A DNA stretch of 64,000 bases, taken from an uncultured Bacteroidales bacterium. GTDB taxonomy: Bacteria > Bacteroidota > Bacteroidia > Bacteroidales > SZUA-534. The position numbers were made by a program, and so were the translations under genes. Where the stretch lies: NCBI GenBank assembly GCA_902790595.1, contig CADASL010000004.1, forward strand, positions 62,001 to 126,000. The letters are read 5' to 3'. The notes beneath the pieces were generated by a model that worked only from the letters and a program-made list of their open reading frames with translations, searched no databases and was not told where the DNA came from. This document shows, one piece after another, positions 49,554 through 57,432 of this stretch; position 1 is the stretch's first letter, and each line of letters begins with the position of its first letter.

Positions 49554-49925
49554 TTAGGTATTAGGTGTTGGTCGTACGTTTGAGACGAGCCCTAAACGTT
49601 GAGCCATATATTTGGGCATAAAATTATGCTCAAAATATGGCCCCGTCGAGTGTTCATCACCGCCCATTATGTGGACGTAAGTGGCGTATAAGCACGCAAG
49701 CAATTCAAGGGGAACGTCTAAATATAAGCCAACAAGGTTTTCTCGGAAGCAGTCGGCTATTGCTTGTCGAGCAAATTCTTTTTCGTCCTCAAAACGATTA
49801 ACATACAATTCTTCTGCCTCCCAATAAGAAAAAGCGAAAGGCAAATCTTCCCCATATTTAGTCTTGGGGAATTCCTTTTCACCCTTATAAAAGCGGCATT
49901 TTTTGAGTCTGTCCTCTCGTTTCAT
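49554..49925 (-). CDS. Uncharacterised 123-residue protein
   Basis: The start at 49925 avoids overlap with the riboflavin synthase gene; a start at 49979 would overlap it by 32 bases. The product begins MKREDRLKKCRFYKGEKEFP and has AFSYWEAEELYVNRFEDEKEFARQAIADCF and LYLDVPLELLACLYATYVHIMGG. It looks helical and soluble, with no signal or membrane segment. I do not recognise its family. It lies between ribE and ispG with short gaps (22 and 17 bases), so it is likely transcribed with them. Confidence 0.6.
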   Translation of the reverse strand: MKREDRLKKCRFYKGEKEFPKTKYGEDLPFAFSYWEAEELYVNRFEDEKEFARQAIADCFRENLVGLYLDVPLELLACLYATYVHIMGGDEHSTGPYFEHNFMPKYMAQRLGLVSNVRPTPNT

Positions 49926-49947
49926 AAGCCGTAGCACCCTGTCTTTA

Positions 49948-50556
49948 CTATTCTTGCGACAGTTTTGTGATTTGCGCAATGTATTTTCCGATGATGTCGA
50001 ACTCTAGATTGACAACTGTTCCAACCTTGATAGTGTGGAAGTTGGTGTTGTCGAAAGTGTAAGGAATGATGCAGACTTGGAACGAGTTGCGAGTCGGGCG
50101 GCAAACCGTCAGGCTCACACCGTTGACGGTTACAGAACCCTTATCCACAGTCAGATAGCCGCGTTTGGCCATCTCTTTGTCGAAATCGTACTCGAAGGTG
50201 AAAACGTGGCTTCCTTCGGCGTCTTCAACTTTTGTGCAGCGTGCCGTTTTGTCAACGTGGCCTTGCACAATGTGGCCGTCGAGGCGGCCGTTCATCAGCA
50301 TCGAGCGCTCAACATTCACCTTGTCGCCAACCTTCAACAGCCCCAGATTCGAGCAGTCGAGCGTCTCTTTCATCGCCGTTACGGTGTAGGTTCCGTCCTT
50401 AATGCGAACCACCGTCAGGCAGACGCCGTTGTGCGCCACGCTCTGGTCAATTTTCAACTCGTTGACAAACGAGCATTTCAGCGTGAAATGCAGATTTTCC
50501 TGGTCTTTCTTAATGCCGACAACTTCGGCAAACTCTTCAACAATTCCTGAAAACAT
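49948..50556 (-). CDS. ribE: Riboflavin synthase, alpha chain
   Basis: The 202-residue product starts MFSGIVEEFAEVVGI, the hallmark of riboflavin synthase. It has two similar lumazine-binding barrels. The first contains SVAHNGVCLTVV and MKETLDCSNLGLLKVGDKVNVERSM, the second HIVQGHVDKTARC, KGSVTVNGVSLTVC and FDNTNFHTIKVGTVVNLEFD. It forms riboflavin from two 6,7-dimethyl-8-ribityllumazines. Length is normal. No FMN riboswitch is visible in the 131 bases upstream. It is the first gene of a likely ribE - unknown - ispG transcript. Confidence 0.95.
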   Translation of the reverse strand: MFSGIVEEFAEVVGIKKDQENLHFTLKCSFVNELKIDQSVAHNGVCLTVVRIKDGTYTVTAMKETLDCSNLGLLKVGDKVNVERSMLMNGRLDGHIVQGHVDKTARCTKVEDAEGSHVFTFEYDFDKEMAKRGYLTVDKGSVTVNGVSLTVCRPTRNSFQVCIIPYTFDNTNFHTIKVGTVVNLEFDIIGKYIAQITKLSQE

Positions 50557-50687
50557 AGTTCGATGTTTAATTTCAACAACAAAATTTAGCGCCGGTCCAC
50601 ATTGGTAACCAACTGACTGGCAATAAGATTAACGTTGCGCGGAACTCGCAGTCCCGGCAACGGAAATAATGGCGCAATTTATTAAAA

Positions 50688-50930
50688 TTAGGCTTGCGGG
50701 CGAAGGGTGTCGTTAATTTGGTTGACACCTTTCTGTCCGGTAGTGCTCATCTCGCTTCCGCGATAAATCAATCCGTCTTTTATTATGCCGATAATGGCCC
50801 ACGACATCAGCAGGCACCACGGCAGAGGGTCGGTGCGGCCGACTTCGACATAGCAATTCACAACACCGACAATGCTGCCAATCAAGGCCATAACATCAAG
50901 AATGACCAACGTGATAAAAACACCTTTCAT
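50688..50930 (-). CDS. Small two-helix membrane protein
   Basis: The preferred ATG at 50930 gives 80 residues: MKGVFITLVILDVMALIGSIVGVVNCYV, a short loop, then PLPWCLLMSWAIIGIIKDGLIYRGS and a polar end. A longer reading from a TTG at 50963 starts inside a good -7 box and is unlikely. Two membrane helices are expected. I do not recognise the family, and no neighbour suggests a function. The upstream purL gene runs in the opposite direction. Confidence 0.55.
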   Translation of the reverse strand: MKGVFITLVILDVMALIGSIVGVVNCYVEVGRTDPLPWCLLMSWAIIGIIKDGLIYRGSEMSTTGQKGVNQINDTLRPQA

Positions 50931-50960
50931 CTTTTTAATTCTTTTGGGGTTATTATTCAA

Positions 50961-50968
50961 CAAATATA
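50961..50968 (-). promoter_or_regulatory. Candidate -7 box of the small membrane protein gene
   Basis: The minus strand reads TATATTTG, a full match to TAnnTTTG, 31 bases upstream of the ATG at 50930. It argues against the longer start at 50963. No good -33 element was seen. Confidence 0.4.
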
Positions 50969-51047
50969 ACTAAAGAGCTGAATAATTGAGAAATCCGAGG
51001 CGAAAAATGTGAGGTTTTTGTGTGCGAAATTTGTGAATAAACCACCC

Positions 51048-51077
51048 TTGATTACCCCTTATTCTTTTGTAGATTTG
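51048..51077 (+). promoter_or_regulatory. Promoter of purL
   Basis: TTG at 51048-51050 and TAGATTTG at 51070-51077 are spaced by 19 bases, the arrangement known for the main sigma factor of Bacteroidota (-33 TTTG, -7 TAnnTTTG). The ATG of purL lies 41 bases beyond. It is the most complete promoter that I found in the window. Confidence 0.6.
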
Positions 51078-51117
51078 CACTTTGATTTTGAAACCGTAAT
51101 TTTTAAAACGAATTTTG

Positions 51118-54100
51118 ATGGTTACCTTCTTTAAAACACCTGAAAACAAAGTGATTGCAGTGCAGACGACCGCCGAAATCGCAGCCGCCGACATTGAGAA
51201 ACTGAACTGGCTTTTCGGCCGTTCGGAGTGCCTGGGACAGAAAGCGCCCGCCGGCTCGTTTGTGGGCCCGCGCAAGGAGATGATTACCCCGTGGAGCACC
51301 AACGCCGTCGAGATTACCCAAAATATGGGTATCAGCGGCATTGTCCGCATTGAGGAATTCGAGGCGCAGAGTGCCGACAAAAAGCACTTCGACCCAATGC
51401 TCAAATCGTTCTATAACCAATTGGACCAAAGCATTTTCACTGTCGATATCAAGCCGCAGCCCATTGTCCACATAACCGATATCAGGGCCTACAACAAAAA
51501 AGAAGGCTTGGCACTTAAAGAAGAGGAAATCAACTATTTGGAAGGTCTTGCAAAGAAACTCGGCCGCCCGCTCACCGACAGCGAGGTGTTCGGCTTCTCG
51601 CAGGTGAACTCGGAGCATTGCCGTCACAAAATCTTTGGCGGACAGTTCATTATCGACGGCGAGGAGAAAAAGGAAACGCTCTTCGGCCTGATTAAAAAGA
51701 CTACAAAAACCAACCCGAACAACGTGGTTTCGGCCTACAAAGACAACTGCGCGTTTATGCAGGGACACACTCTGGAGCAGTTTGCACCGGCCGCGCAGGA
51801 GAAATCGGATTTCTTTGAAGTGACTGATTACGAGTCGGTTTACTCGCTGAAAGCCGAAACTCACAACTTCCCCACAACAGTGGAGCCGTTCAATGGTGCC
51901 GCAACTGGTTCGGGCGGCGAAATCCGCGACCGTATGGGAGGCGGCAAGGGCAGTATGCCGATTGCCGGAACGGCCGTTTATATGACTTCGTATCCGCGCC
52001 TTGACGGCGGACGTGAGTGGGAGAAGGCCACCGAGCCGCGTCCTTGGCTCTATCAGACGCCGGAGCAGATTCTTATCAAGGCGTCGAACGGCGCGAGCGA
52101 CTTCGGCAACAAGTTCGGACAGCCGCTTATCTGCGGAAGTTTGCTCACAATGGAGCACTTCGAGCAATACAAGAAATTCGGTTTCGACAAGGTGATAATG
52201 ATGGCCGGCGGTGTGGGCTACGCCAAAAAGAAGGACTGCCTGAAGGCCGACCCCGAGCCGGGCGACAAAGTGGTGATTCTGGGCGGCGACAACTACCGTA
52301 TTGGAATGGGCGGCGGCGCAGTGTCGTCGGTTGCCACGGGCGAGTACAACAACTCGATTGAGTTGAACGCTGTTCAGCGCTCGAACCCCGAAATGCAGCG
52401 CCGTGTTTACAACGCAATCCGCGCCTTGAGCGAGCAGTCGGACAACCCGATTGTGTCAATCCACGACCACGGCGCAGGCGGCCATCTGAACTGCCTTTCG
52501 GAGTTGGTTGAGGCCACCGGCGGCGTTATCGACATTCGCAAACTGCCTATCGGCGACCCGACTCTTTCTGACAAGGAAATTGTGGGCAACGAGAGTCAGG
52601 AGCGTATGGGTTTGGTACTGAAAGACAAGGATATAGACCACCTGAAGAAAATTGCCGACCGCGAGCGCGCGCCAATGTACGTTGTGGGCGAGGCCACTGG
52701 TGATATGCAGTTCCGCTTCACCGACAAGCAGACCAACGAAGACCCTATCAATCTGCAACTTGCCGATATGTTTGGCAATCCGCCGCGCACCATAATGAAC
52801 GACAAAACCGTCAAAGAACAGTATGCCGATTTGAAATACGACACCGCAAAAGTTGCCGATTATCTGGAGCAAGTGCTTCAACTTGAGTCGGTTGCGTGCA
52901 AAGACTGGCTCACCAACAAGGTTGACCGCTCGGTGACCGGAAAGGTTGCGATGCAGCAATGCGCTGGCCCGCTTCACCTTCCGCTCAACGACTGCGGCGT
53001 GGTAGCGCTTGATTATCAGGGCAAATACGGTGTTGCCACTTCGGTTGGTCACGCCCCACTTTGCGCGATGATTAATCCTGCCAAAGGTTCGCGAATGGCT
53101 GTGGCCGAGGCACTTACAAACATTGTCTGGGCGCCGATTCAGGACAAACTGAAAGGCATATCGCTGAGCGCCAACTGGATGTGGCCGTGCTTCAATCCGG
53201 GCGAGGACGCAAGGCTGTACAAAGCTGTTGAGGCCCTGAGCGACTTCTGTATCAAGTTGGGAATCAACGTTCCGACGGGTAAGGACTCGCTCTCAATGAC
53301 GCAGAAATATCCGAATGGCGACAAGGTTCTGTCGCCCGGAACGGTGATTGTTTCGGCCGTTGGCGAGACCACCGATATCCGCAAGGCTGTGTCGCCTGTG
53401 CTGCACAACGTGAAATCGGAACTGATTTATATCGATTTGTCGAAAGACGCCTTGAAACTTGGCGGTTCAGCGTTTGCGCAGATAATCAACGGTGTGGGTG
53501 CTGATTGCCCCGATGTTACTGACACTGAATATTTTGCAAAGGCATTCAACGCTGTTCAGAGCCTGATTGAAAGCGGTTTGGTGATTGCCGGACACGACGT
53601 TTCGGCTGGTGGTTTGGTTACCACATTGCTCGAAATGGCCTTCTCGAACGACGAGACTGGTCTGAATATCAACCTTGCCGACTTTGGCGAGAACGACCCT
53701 GTGAAACTGTTGTTTGCTGAAAATCCGGCACTTGTGCTGCAAGTTGCCGCCGACGGCAAAGCCGCTGACGCACTCAAAAAGGCGGGCGTGGCATTCAAGA
53801 CTATCGGCACGCTGGGCACTGCCGGCAAACTTGACATTGCCACAGGCGCAAACAATTACTCATTCGATATCAAGAAGTTGCGTGACACTTGGTTCCGCAC
53901 TTCGTATCTGCTCGACTGCGACCAAACTCAAAACGGCCTGGCACTCGAGCGCTTCAACAACTACAAGAACCACGCACACAAGTTCGATTTCAAAGCCTTC
54001 GACGGCTCGGCAAAATCGCTTGGCATCGACCTGAAACGCCGCACAAAGAGCGGAATTAAGGCTGCCATAATCCGTGAGAAAGGCAACCAATGCGACCGCG

Positions 54101-54807
54101 AGGTGGCCTATATGCTCTACACCGCGGGCTTCGATGTGAAGGACGTTCATATGACCGACCTTGTGAGCGGCCGCGAGACGCTTGAGGATGTGAATATGAT
54201 AATCTTCGTCGGCGGATTCTCGAATTCCGACGTTCTGGGTTCGGCAAAAGGCTGGGCCGGCGCGTTCCTTTACAACGAGAAGGCCAAAAAGGCGCTCGAG
54301 AACTTCTACGCCCGCCCCGACACGTTGAGTATGGGTATCTGCAACGGCTGTCAGGTGATGGTTGAACTCGGACTTATCAACCCCACCGACGCTGAAAAGC
54401 CGCGTATGCTGCACAACAAGTCGCACAAGTTCGAATCGGGCTTTGTCGATGTCGTTATCGAGCCGAACAACAGCGTGTTCTTCAAGAATATGGCAGGAAT
54501 GAGACTTGGCGTTTGGGTGGCTCACGGCGAAGGCCAATTCAGTTTCCCGTACAGCGAGGACAAATACAACATTCCTGTTAAATACGCTTACGGCACCTAT
54601 CCTGCCAACCCGAACGGCTCGGCGTTCAACGCCGCCGGCATTTGCTCTGCCGATGGCCGCCACGTGGCAATGATGCCGCACCCCGAGCGCGCCCTGTTCC
54701 CGTGGCAGTGGCCGCACTACCCCGAGGGCCGCAAACAAGACGACCTGTCGCCGTGGGCTATCGCTCTGCGGAATGCGTTTGAATGGGTGAAGGCGAAGAA
54801 AGGGTAA
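51118..54807 (+). CDS. purL: Phosphoribosylformylglycinamidine synthase, single-chain
   Basis: The ATG at 51118 gives 1229 residues; a TTG one codon earlier is less likely. It is the large single-chain PurL, as found in gamma-proteobacteria and Bacteroidota. It has an N-terminal domain, the synthetase core with FSQVNSEHCRHKIFGGQF, KAETHNFPTTVEPFNGAATGSGGEIRDR and GKDSLSMTQKYP, and a glutaminase domain with the nucleophile cysteine in SMGICNGCQVMVELG. The catalytic His and Glu should be in MMPHPERALFPWQWPHY. The enzyme makes FGAM from FGAR, ATP and glutamine in purine synthesis. A good promoter lies before it and a terminator after it. Confidence 0.97.
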   Translation: MVTFFKTPENKVIAVQTTAEIAAADIEKLNWLFGRSECLGQKAPAGSFVGPRKEMITPWSTNAVEITQNMGISGIVRIEEFEAQSADKKHFDPMLKSFYNQLDQSIFTVDIKPQPIVHITDIRAYNKKEGLALKEEEINYLEGLAKKLGRPLTDSEVFGFSQVNSEHCRHKIFGGQFIIDGEEKKETLFGLIKKTTKTNPNNVVSAYKDNCAFMQGHTLEQFAPAAQEKSDFFEVTDYESVYSLKAETHNFPTTVEPFNGAATGSGGEIRDRMGGGKGSMPIAGTAVYMTSYPRLDGGREWEKATEPRPWLYQTPEQILIKASNGASDFGNKFGQPLICGSLLTMEHFEQYKKFGFDKVIMMAGGVGYAKKKDCLKADPEPGDKVVILGGDNYRIGMGGGAVSSVATGEYNNSIELNAVQRSNPEMQRRVYNAIRALSEQSDNPIVSIHDHGAGGHLNCLSELVEATGGVIDIRKLPIGDPTLSDKEIVGNESQERMGLVLKDKDIDHLKKIADRERAPMYVVGEATGDMQFRFTDKQTNEDPINLQLADMFGNPPRTIMNDKTVKEQYADLKYDTAKVADYLEQVLQLESVACKDWLTNKVDRSVTGKVAMQQCAGPLHLPLNDCGVVALDYQGKYGVATSVGHAPLCAMINPAKGSRMAVAEALTNIVWAPIQDKLKGISLSANWMWPCFNPGEDARLYKAVEALSDFCIKLGINVPTGKDSLSMTQKYPNGDKVLSPGTVIVSAVGETTDIRKAVSPVLHNVKSELIYIDLSKDALKLGGSAFAQIINGVGADCPDVTDTEYFAKAFNAVQSLIESGLVIAGHDVSAGGLVTTLLEMAFSNDETGLNINLADFGENDPVKLLFAENPALVLQVAADGKAADALKKAGVAFKTIGTLGTAGKLDIATGANNYSFDIKKLRDTWFRTSYLLDCDQTQNGLALERFNNYKNHAHKFDFKAFDGSAKSLGIDLKRRTKSGIKAAIIREKGNQCDREVAYMLYTAGFDVKDVHMTDLVSGRETLEDVNMIIFVGGFSNSDVLGSAKGWAGAFLYNEKAKKALENFYARPDTLSMGICNGCQVMVELGLINPTDAEKPRMLHNKSHKFESGFVDVVIEPNNSVFFKNMAGMRLGVWVAHGEGQFSFPYSEDKYNIPVKYAYGTYPANPNGSAFNAAGICSADGRHVAMMPHPERALFPWQWPHYPEGRKQDDLSPWAIALRNAFEWVKAKKG

Positions 54808-54847
54808 GAAGTTTAGAGTTTAGAAGTTTAGCGCTTCGCGATAAAAG

Positions 54848-54882
54848 AAAAATCCCGTTCGAGTTTCGGACGGGATTTTTTT
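54848..54882 (+). terminator. Rho-independent terminator of purL
   Basis: The arms aatcccgttc (54851-54860) and ggacgggatt (54868-54877) pair with one G-T match around a short loop, followed by a T-run. A-rich sequence before the stem means that it may work in both directions and also serve the convergent gene that ends at 54944. Confidence 0.85.
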
Positions 54883-54943
54883 GCAGCGACGATGAAAAAA
54901 TCCGCAGGCAACCTCTAAAAGATTAACTGCGGATTTTAAAATT

Positions 54944-55438
54944 TTAACGAACATCTACAGAACGTTGTTTCAACCTTTTAACCACATCTTCTATTGGTAT
55001 TGCGATTTTACTCCAACATATAATGGCAGCTTCATAACCTCCGGACTCTTTTTTTTGATTAGCATTGAAAATGTACAAACAACAACCACCAACACCACCT
55101 TTTTCACCGCGGTAAAACCAATCTTTTTCGTCAGAAAAGAATTTTATTTTATTACCTATGACACCTACGAACCCCATTTTTGCCCCGGCAAGATTAAAAT
55201 CATTAGTGTCTATGCTAAAAATAAAGCTTAAATACCTTGCTTCATAGTCATTAAGCGTTGCAAGGGTATCTACTCCCATTTGGTCTAAATGATTCAACAA
55301 CTCAACCGGTATTTCCTCAAAAATTCGCACTTGTCGTTCTTTGATTGTTTGTGCCGTACTGCCTGAATTGTTTTGGGCATAGCCGGTTGTGCAAATTGCG
55401 GCAAGCGCAATTGTCAGAATAGTTGTTTGTGCGTTCAT
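54944..55438 (-). CDS. Uncharacterised exported protein
   Basis: The start at 55438 gives 164 residues with a clear signal peptide, MNAQTTILTIALAAICTTGYAQ; an earlier start would put 15 polar residues before it. The mature part has IFEEIPVELLNHLDQMGVDTLATLNDYEARYLSFIF, then FNLAGAKMGFVGVIGNKIKFF, GEKGGVGGCCLYIFNANQKKESGGYEAAIICWSKI. It should be periplasmic or secreted. I do not recognise its family. The gene stands alone, converging with purL, and is more A+T-rich than purL. Confidence 0.6.
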   Translation of the reverse strand: MNAQTTILTIALAAICTTGYAQNNSGSTAQTIKERQVRIFEEIPVELLNHLDQMGVDTLATLNDYEARYLSFIFSIDTNDFNLAGAKMGFVGVIGNKIKFFSDEKDWFYRGEKGGVGGCCLYIFNANQKKESGGYEAAIICWSKIAIPIEDVVKRLKQRSVDVR

Positions 55439-55923
55439 AATAAATTTATTAGAGTTTTTTTGTTGCTTGTAATTTGATTGCAAGATAGCAAAAATGAAAA
55501 TCGAGCGGAATTTTATTATTCATTTTCATCGGCTGATGATTAGGCGCAGAGCGATTCTCGCAAAAATGATATGAGCGCAGACATATTTTTTTATGCTATT
55601 CGCCGTTATTCGCTAATTTTATATTCACCAAATTATTTGATACATAATCGCGTATTTAATAAAACCTATTGTTGAAAACTTCCGTTTAACGACACATAAA
55701 GAAAAGATAGATAGTTTTTTTCATAAGGTTTGAGTTAGTTAGTAAAAAGGCCTCCGAATAACACCCGGAGGCCTTAATTTTTGTGCCGCCCGTCACCAAT
55801 CTGGCGCCTTGGTTGGCGGTTTTTTGCAGCGGAGTGCGTTTTTTATCGCTCAGGAAGGTGGAAGTTTCAACTATTTTATACATTTGAGACGATGAATTTA
55901 AAACACACTAAATAACATTTGTG
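55439..55923. other. 485-base non-coding stretch with a hairpin
   Basis: The left part is very A+T-rich. A strong hairpin at 55747-55775 is the only clear structure. A short minus-strand frame (55686-55883) runs straight through this hairpin and has no recognisable motif, so I do not call a gene. The promoter of the DUF3276 gene should lie near the right end, but I could not assign its boxes. Confidence 0.5.
55747..55780. terminator. Strong hairpin with T-run, orphan terminator-like element
   Basis: The arms aaggcctccg (55747-55756) and cggaggcctt (55766-55775) are perfect 10-base complements around a 9-base loop, followed by aattttt. The left flank is A-rich too, so it could end transcription in both directions. 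No convincing gene ends directly next to it. Confidence 0.65.
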
Positions 55924-56274
55924 ATGGGCGATTTTGAGAAGAACGATTTCAAGAGGGATTCCGATACGGTATTTTCGAAAGTTGTGAAAGCGGGCAAGCG
56001 CACCTATTTTTTCGATGTGAAGACAACCCGCCAAAACGAGCATTATATTACTGTAACTGAGAGCAAGAAGATTTTCGAGGACAACGGTGGAGCGCATTTC
56101 GAGAAACATAAAATTTTCTTGTACAAGGAGGATTTCGAGAAGTTTATGGACGCGTTCGACGAGGTTCTCGACTATGTTGACGAGCACAACGGCGAGGCTC
56201 CGGCTAAAGACAAAGACCCAGAGCTGGATGCAGACAAGTTCACTAGCGTTGATTACGACGATCTTGATAAATAA
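55924..56274 (+). CDS. PUR-family DNA/RNA-binding protein (DUF3276)
   Basis: The 116-residue product (start at ATG 55924) begins MGDFEKNDFKRDSDTVFSKVVKAGKRTYFFDVK. It continues with QNEHYITVTESKK and FEKHKIFLYKEDFEKFMDAFDEVLDYV. This is the DUF3276 pattern of bacterial PUR-alpha-like proteins with the beta-beta-beta-beta-alpha PUR repeat. Such proteins bind single-stranded nucleic acid. The C-terminus is highly acidic (DKDPELDADKF, VDYDDLDK). It is common and conserved in Bacteroidota; the exact role is unknown. It stands alone between two non-coding stretches. Confidence 0.88.
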   Translation: MGDFEKNDFKRDSDTVFSKVVKAGKRTYFFDVKTTRQNEHYITVTESKKIFEDNGGAHFEKHKIFLYKEDFEKFMDAFDEVLDYVDEHNGEAPAKDKDPELDADKFTSVDYDDLDK

Positions 56275-56289
56275 AACGCAGTCTTAGTA

Positions 56290-56490
56290 AGGGATTCGCC
56301 CCAACGGGGCAGAAGTACATAGCCCAAGGCATCGCCTTGGGTGGAATGCGCAATCATTGGAAACGCCCTGCAAGGGCAAAAGTCATTTTTGGTTTTGCTT
56401 TCATTCGTCCTTACAGGGTCAAAAACACATACATCACCTTCATAACTAAGGTGTTAGTTTGGGTTATACGAGTTGCCCTTTCAAGGCGAA
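56290..56490. repeat. Cluster of short G+C-rich palindromes
   Basis: Several short hairpins follow each other in the gap between two convergent genes. These include gcccc-aac-ggggc at 56298-56310, cccaaggc-atc-gccttggg at 56323-56341, gccct...agggc at 56365-56377, and gccctttcaaggc near 56475. This looks like the intergenic palindromic repeats often found in Bacteroidota genomes. The first may also stop transcription of the DUF3276 gene. No transposase is nearby. Confidence 0.6.
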
Positions 56491-56510
56491 GCATAATTGT
56501 ATAAATGATT

Positions 56511-57317
56511 TTAGAACGGCAACTCGTTGGGGTCAGTTTCGTCGGTTCCGTCCAGTTCGTCAAGGTTGTCAAAATCGATTTCGTCGTTCGACGATTCCTC
56601 TTTCAGTTTGCTTGTCACAAACTCGTCTATCTCCTCGAATGTCAGCGTTTTGACATTGGTAATCAGGAAATCGGTTTTCAGGAAATTGCCATAGAGGTTG
56701 CACTCCTCAACTGCGTCGAGCAATGTCTGGTGGCACGGCACGTCTAACGGAATGAGCACCGTCAGAGCGGCGTATTTGCCTTGAAATTCAATATTTTCGA
56801 TGGTTGAGCGGTTGTTTTTAAGTGCCGTGTCAAATTCCGATTGTATTACGTGCTGCTGATAGGGGGCAAACTCTTCGACATTGTTGCCCACAAGCGCCAC
56901 AAAGTAGCGCAGCATCTTGCCGCGGCCGCCCAAACCGGTCGAGACAAACACCTGCCGCTCGTTGAGCAGGTTGCCTTCAATCAGCATCTTGCTCTCCTGC
57001 AGAGCCATCACAGCCCACTCGTGCTGCCGGTTCGACTTGTTTTTCGAGTACTCCTCAAGGATGCGGAAGGCGCGCGGGTTGTCGATGCTGGCAAGCAGAA
57101 TCATCCGGTCGCGCAACTGCTCATCGGTGAGTTCGGGAGCCATCAAATCCTCAACATCTTTGAGCTCAGCCGAGTTGTCGCGCCTGATTTTCTTCGAGTG
57201 TTTGAAGTATTCCATCTGCAAATCGATGTCGATAGGCTCATCAACAACATTGAAGCTGCTGTCGCCCGAGGCCAGATTCGAGAGTTCCTTAAATATGTTA
57301 AACAAGTTGCTGTTCAT
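56511..57317 (-). CDS. Uncharacterised 268-residue protein, probably soluble
   Basis: The product starts MNSNLFNIFKELSNLASGD. It has a helical first half with DLMAPELTDEQLRDRMILLASIDNPRAFRILEEYSK, and a mixed second half with NERQVFVSTGLGGRGKMLRYFVALVG and LTVLIPLDVPCHQTLLDAVEECN. The C-terminus is rich in acidic residues (DEIDFDNLDELDG, DETDPNELPF). There is no signal peptide or membrane segment. I do not recognise the family. It is divergently oriented to the HD phosphohydrolase gene, with 115 bases between the starts. Confidence 0.6.
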   Translation of the reverse strand: MNSNLFNIFKELSNLASGDSSFNVVDEPIDIDLQMEYFKHSKKIRRDNSAELKDVEDLMAPELTDEQLRDRMILLASIDNPRAFRILEEYSKNKSNRQHEWAVMALQESKMLIEGNLLNERQVFVSTGLGGRGKMLRYFVALVGNNVEEFAPYQQHVIQSEFDTALKNNRSTIENIEFQGKYAALTVLIPLDVPCHQTLLDAVEECNLYGNFLKTDFLITNVKTLTFEEIDEFVTSKLKEESSNDEIDFDNLDELDGTDETDPNELPF

Positions 57318-57407
57318 CCGTCGAATTTTAGCTTACAAATTTGCATAAAAAAAAGCTACCGAACACAGTGCCACATTTTTTTTGCGTGGCAACGTGGCCA
57401 AAATGTG

Positions 57408-57415
57408 TATTTTTG
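57408..57415 (+). promoter_or_regulatory. Candidate -7 box of the HD phosphohydrolase gene
   Basis: TATTTTTG matches TAnnTTTG fully. A TTTG lies 23 bases upstream (57381-57384), somewhat further than usual. The box lies 18 bases before the ATG at 57433 and so supports that start over in-frame ATGs at 57382 and 57403. Confidence 0.4.
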
Positions 57416-57432
57416 GTAAAATTTTAAAACTG

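Noticed and set aside
50557-50687. FMN riboswitch upstream of riboflavin synthase
   Set aside because: The short upstream region does not show the conserved FMN-aptamer segments.
55686-55883. Minus-strand reading frame of 65 codons
   Set aside because: It runs through the strong hairpin at 55747-55775, has no family motif, and its second half consists of the translated hairpin. A vestige of a gene is possible, but I cannot support a call.
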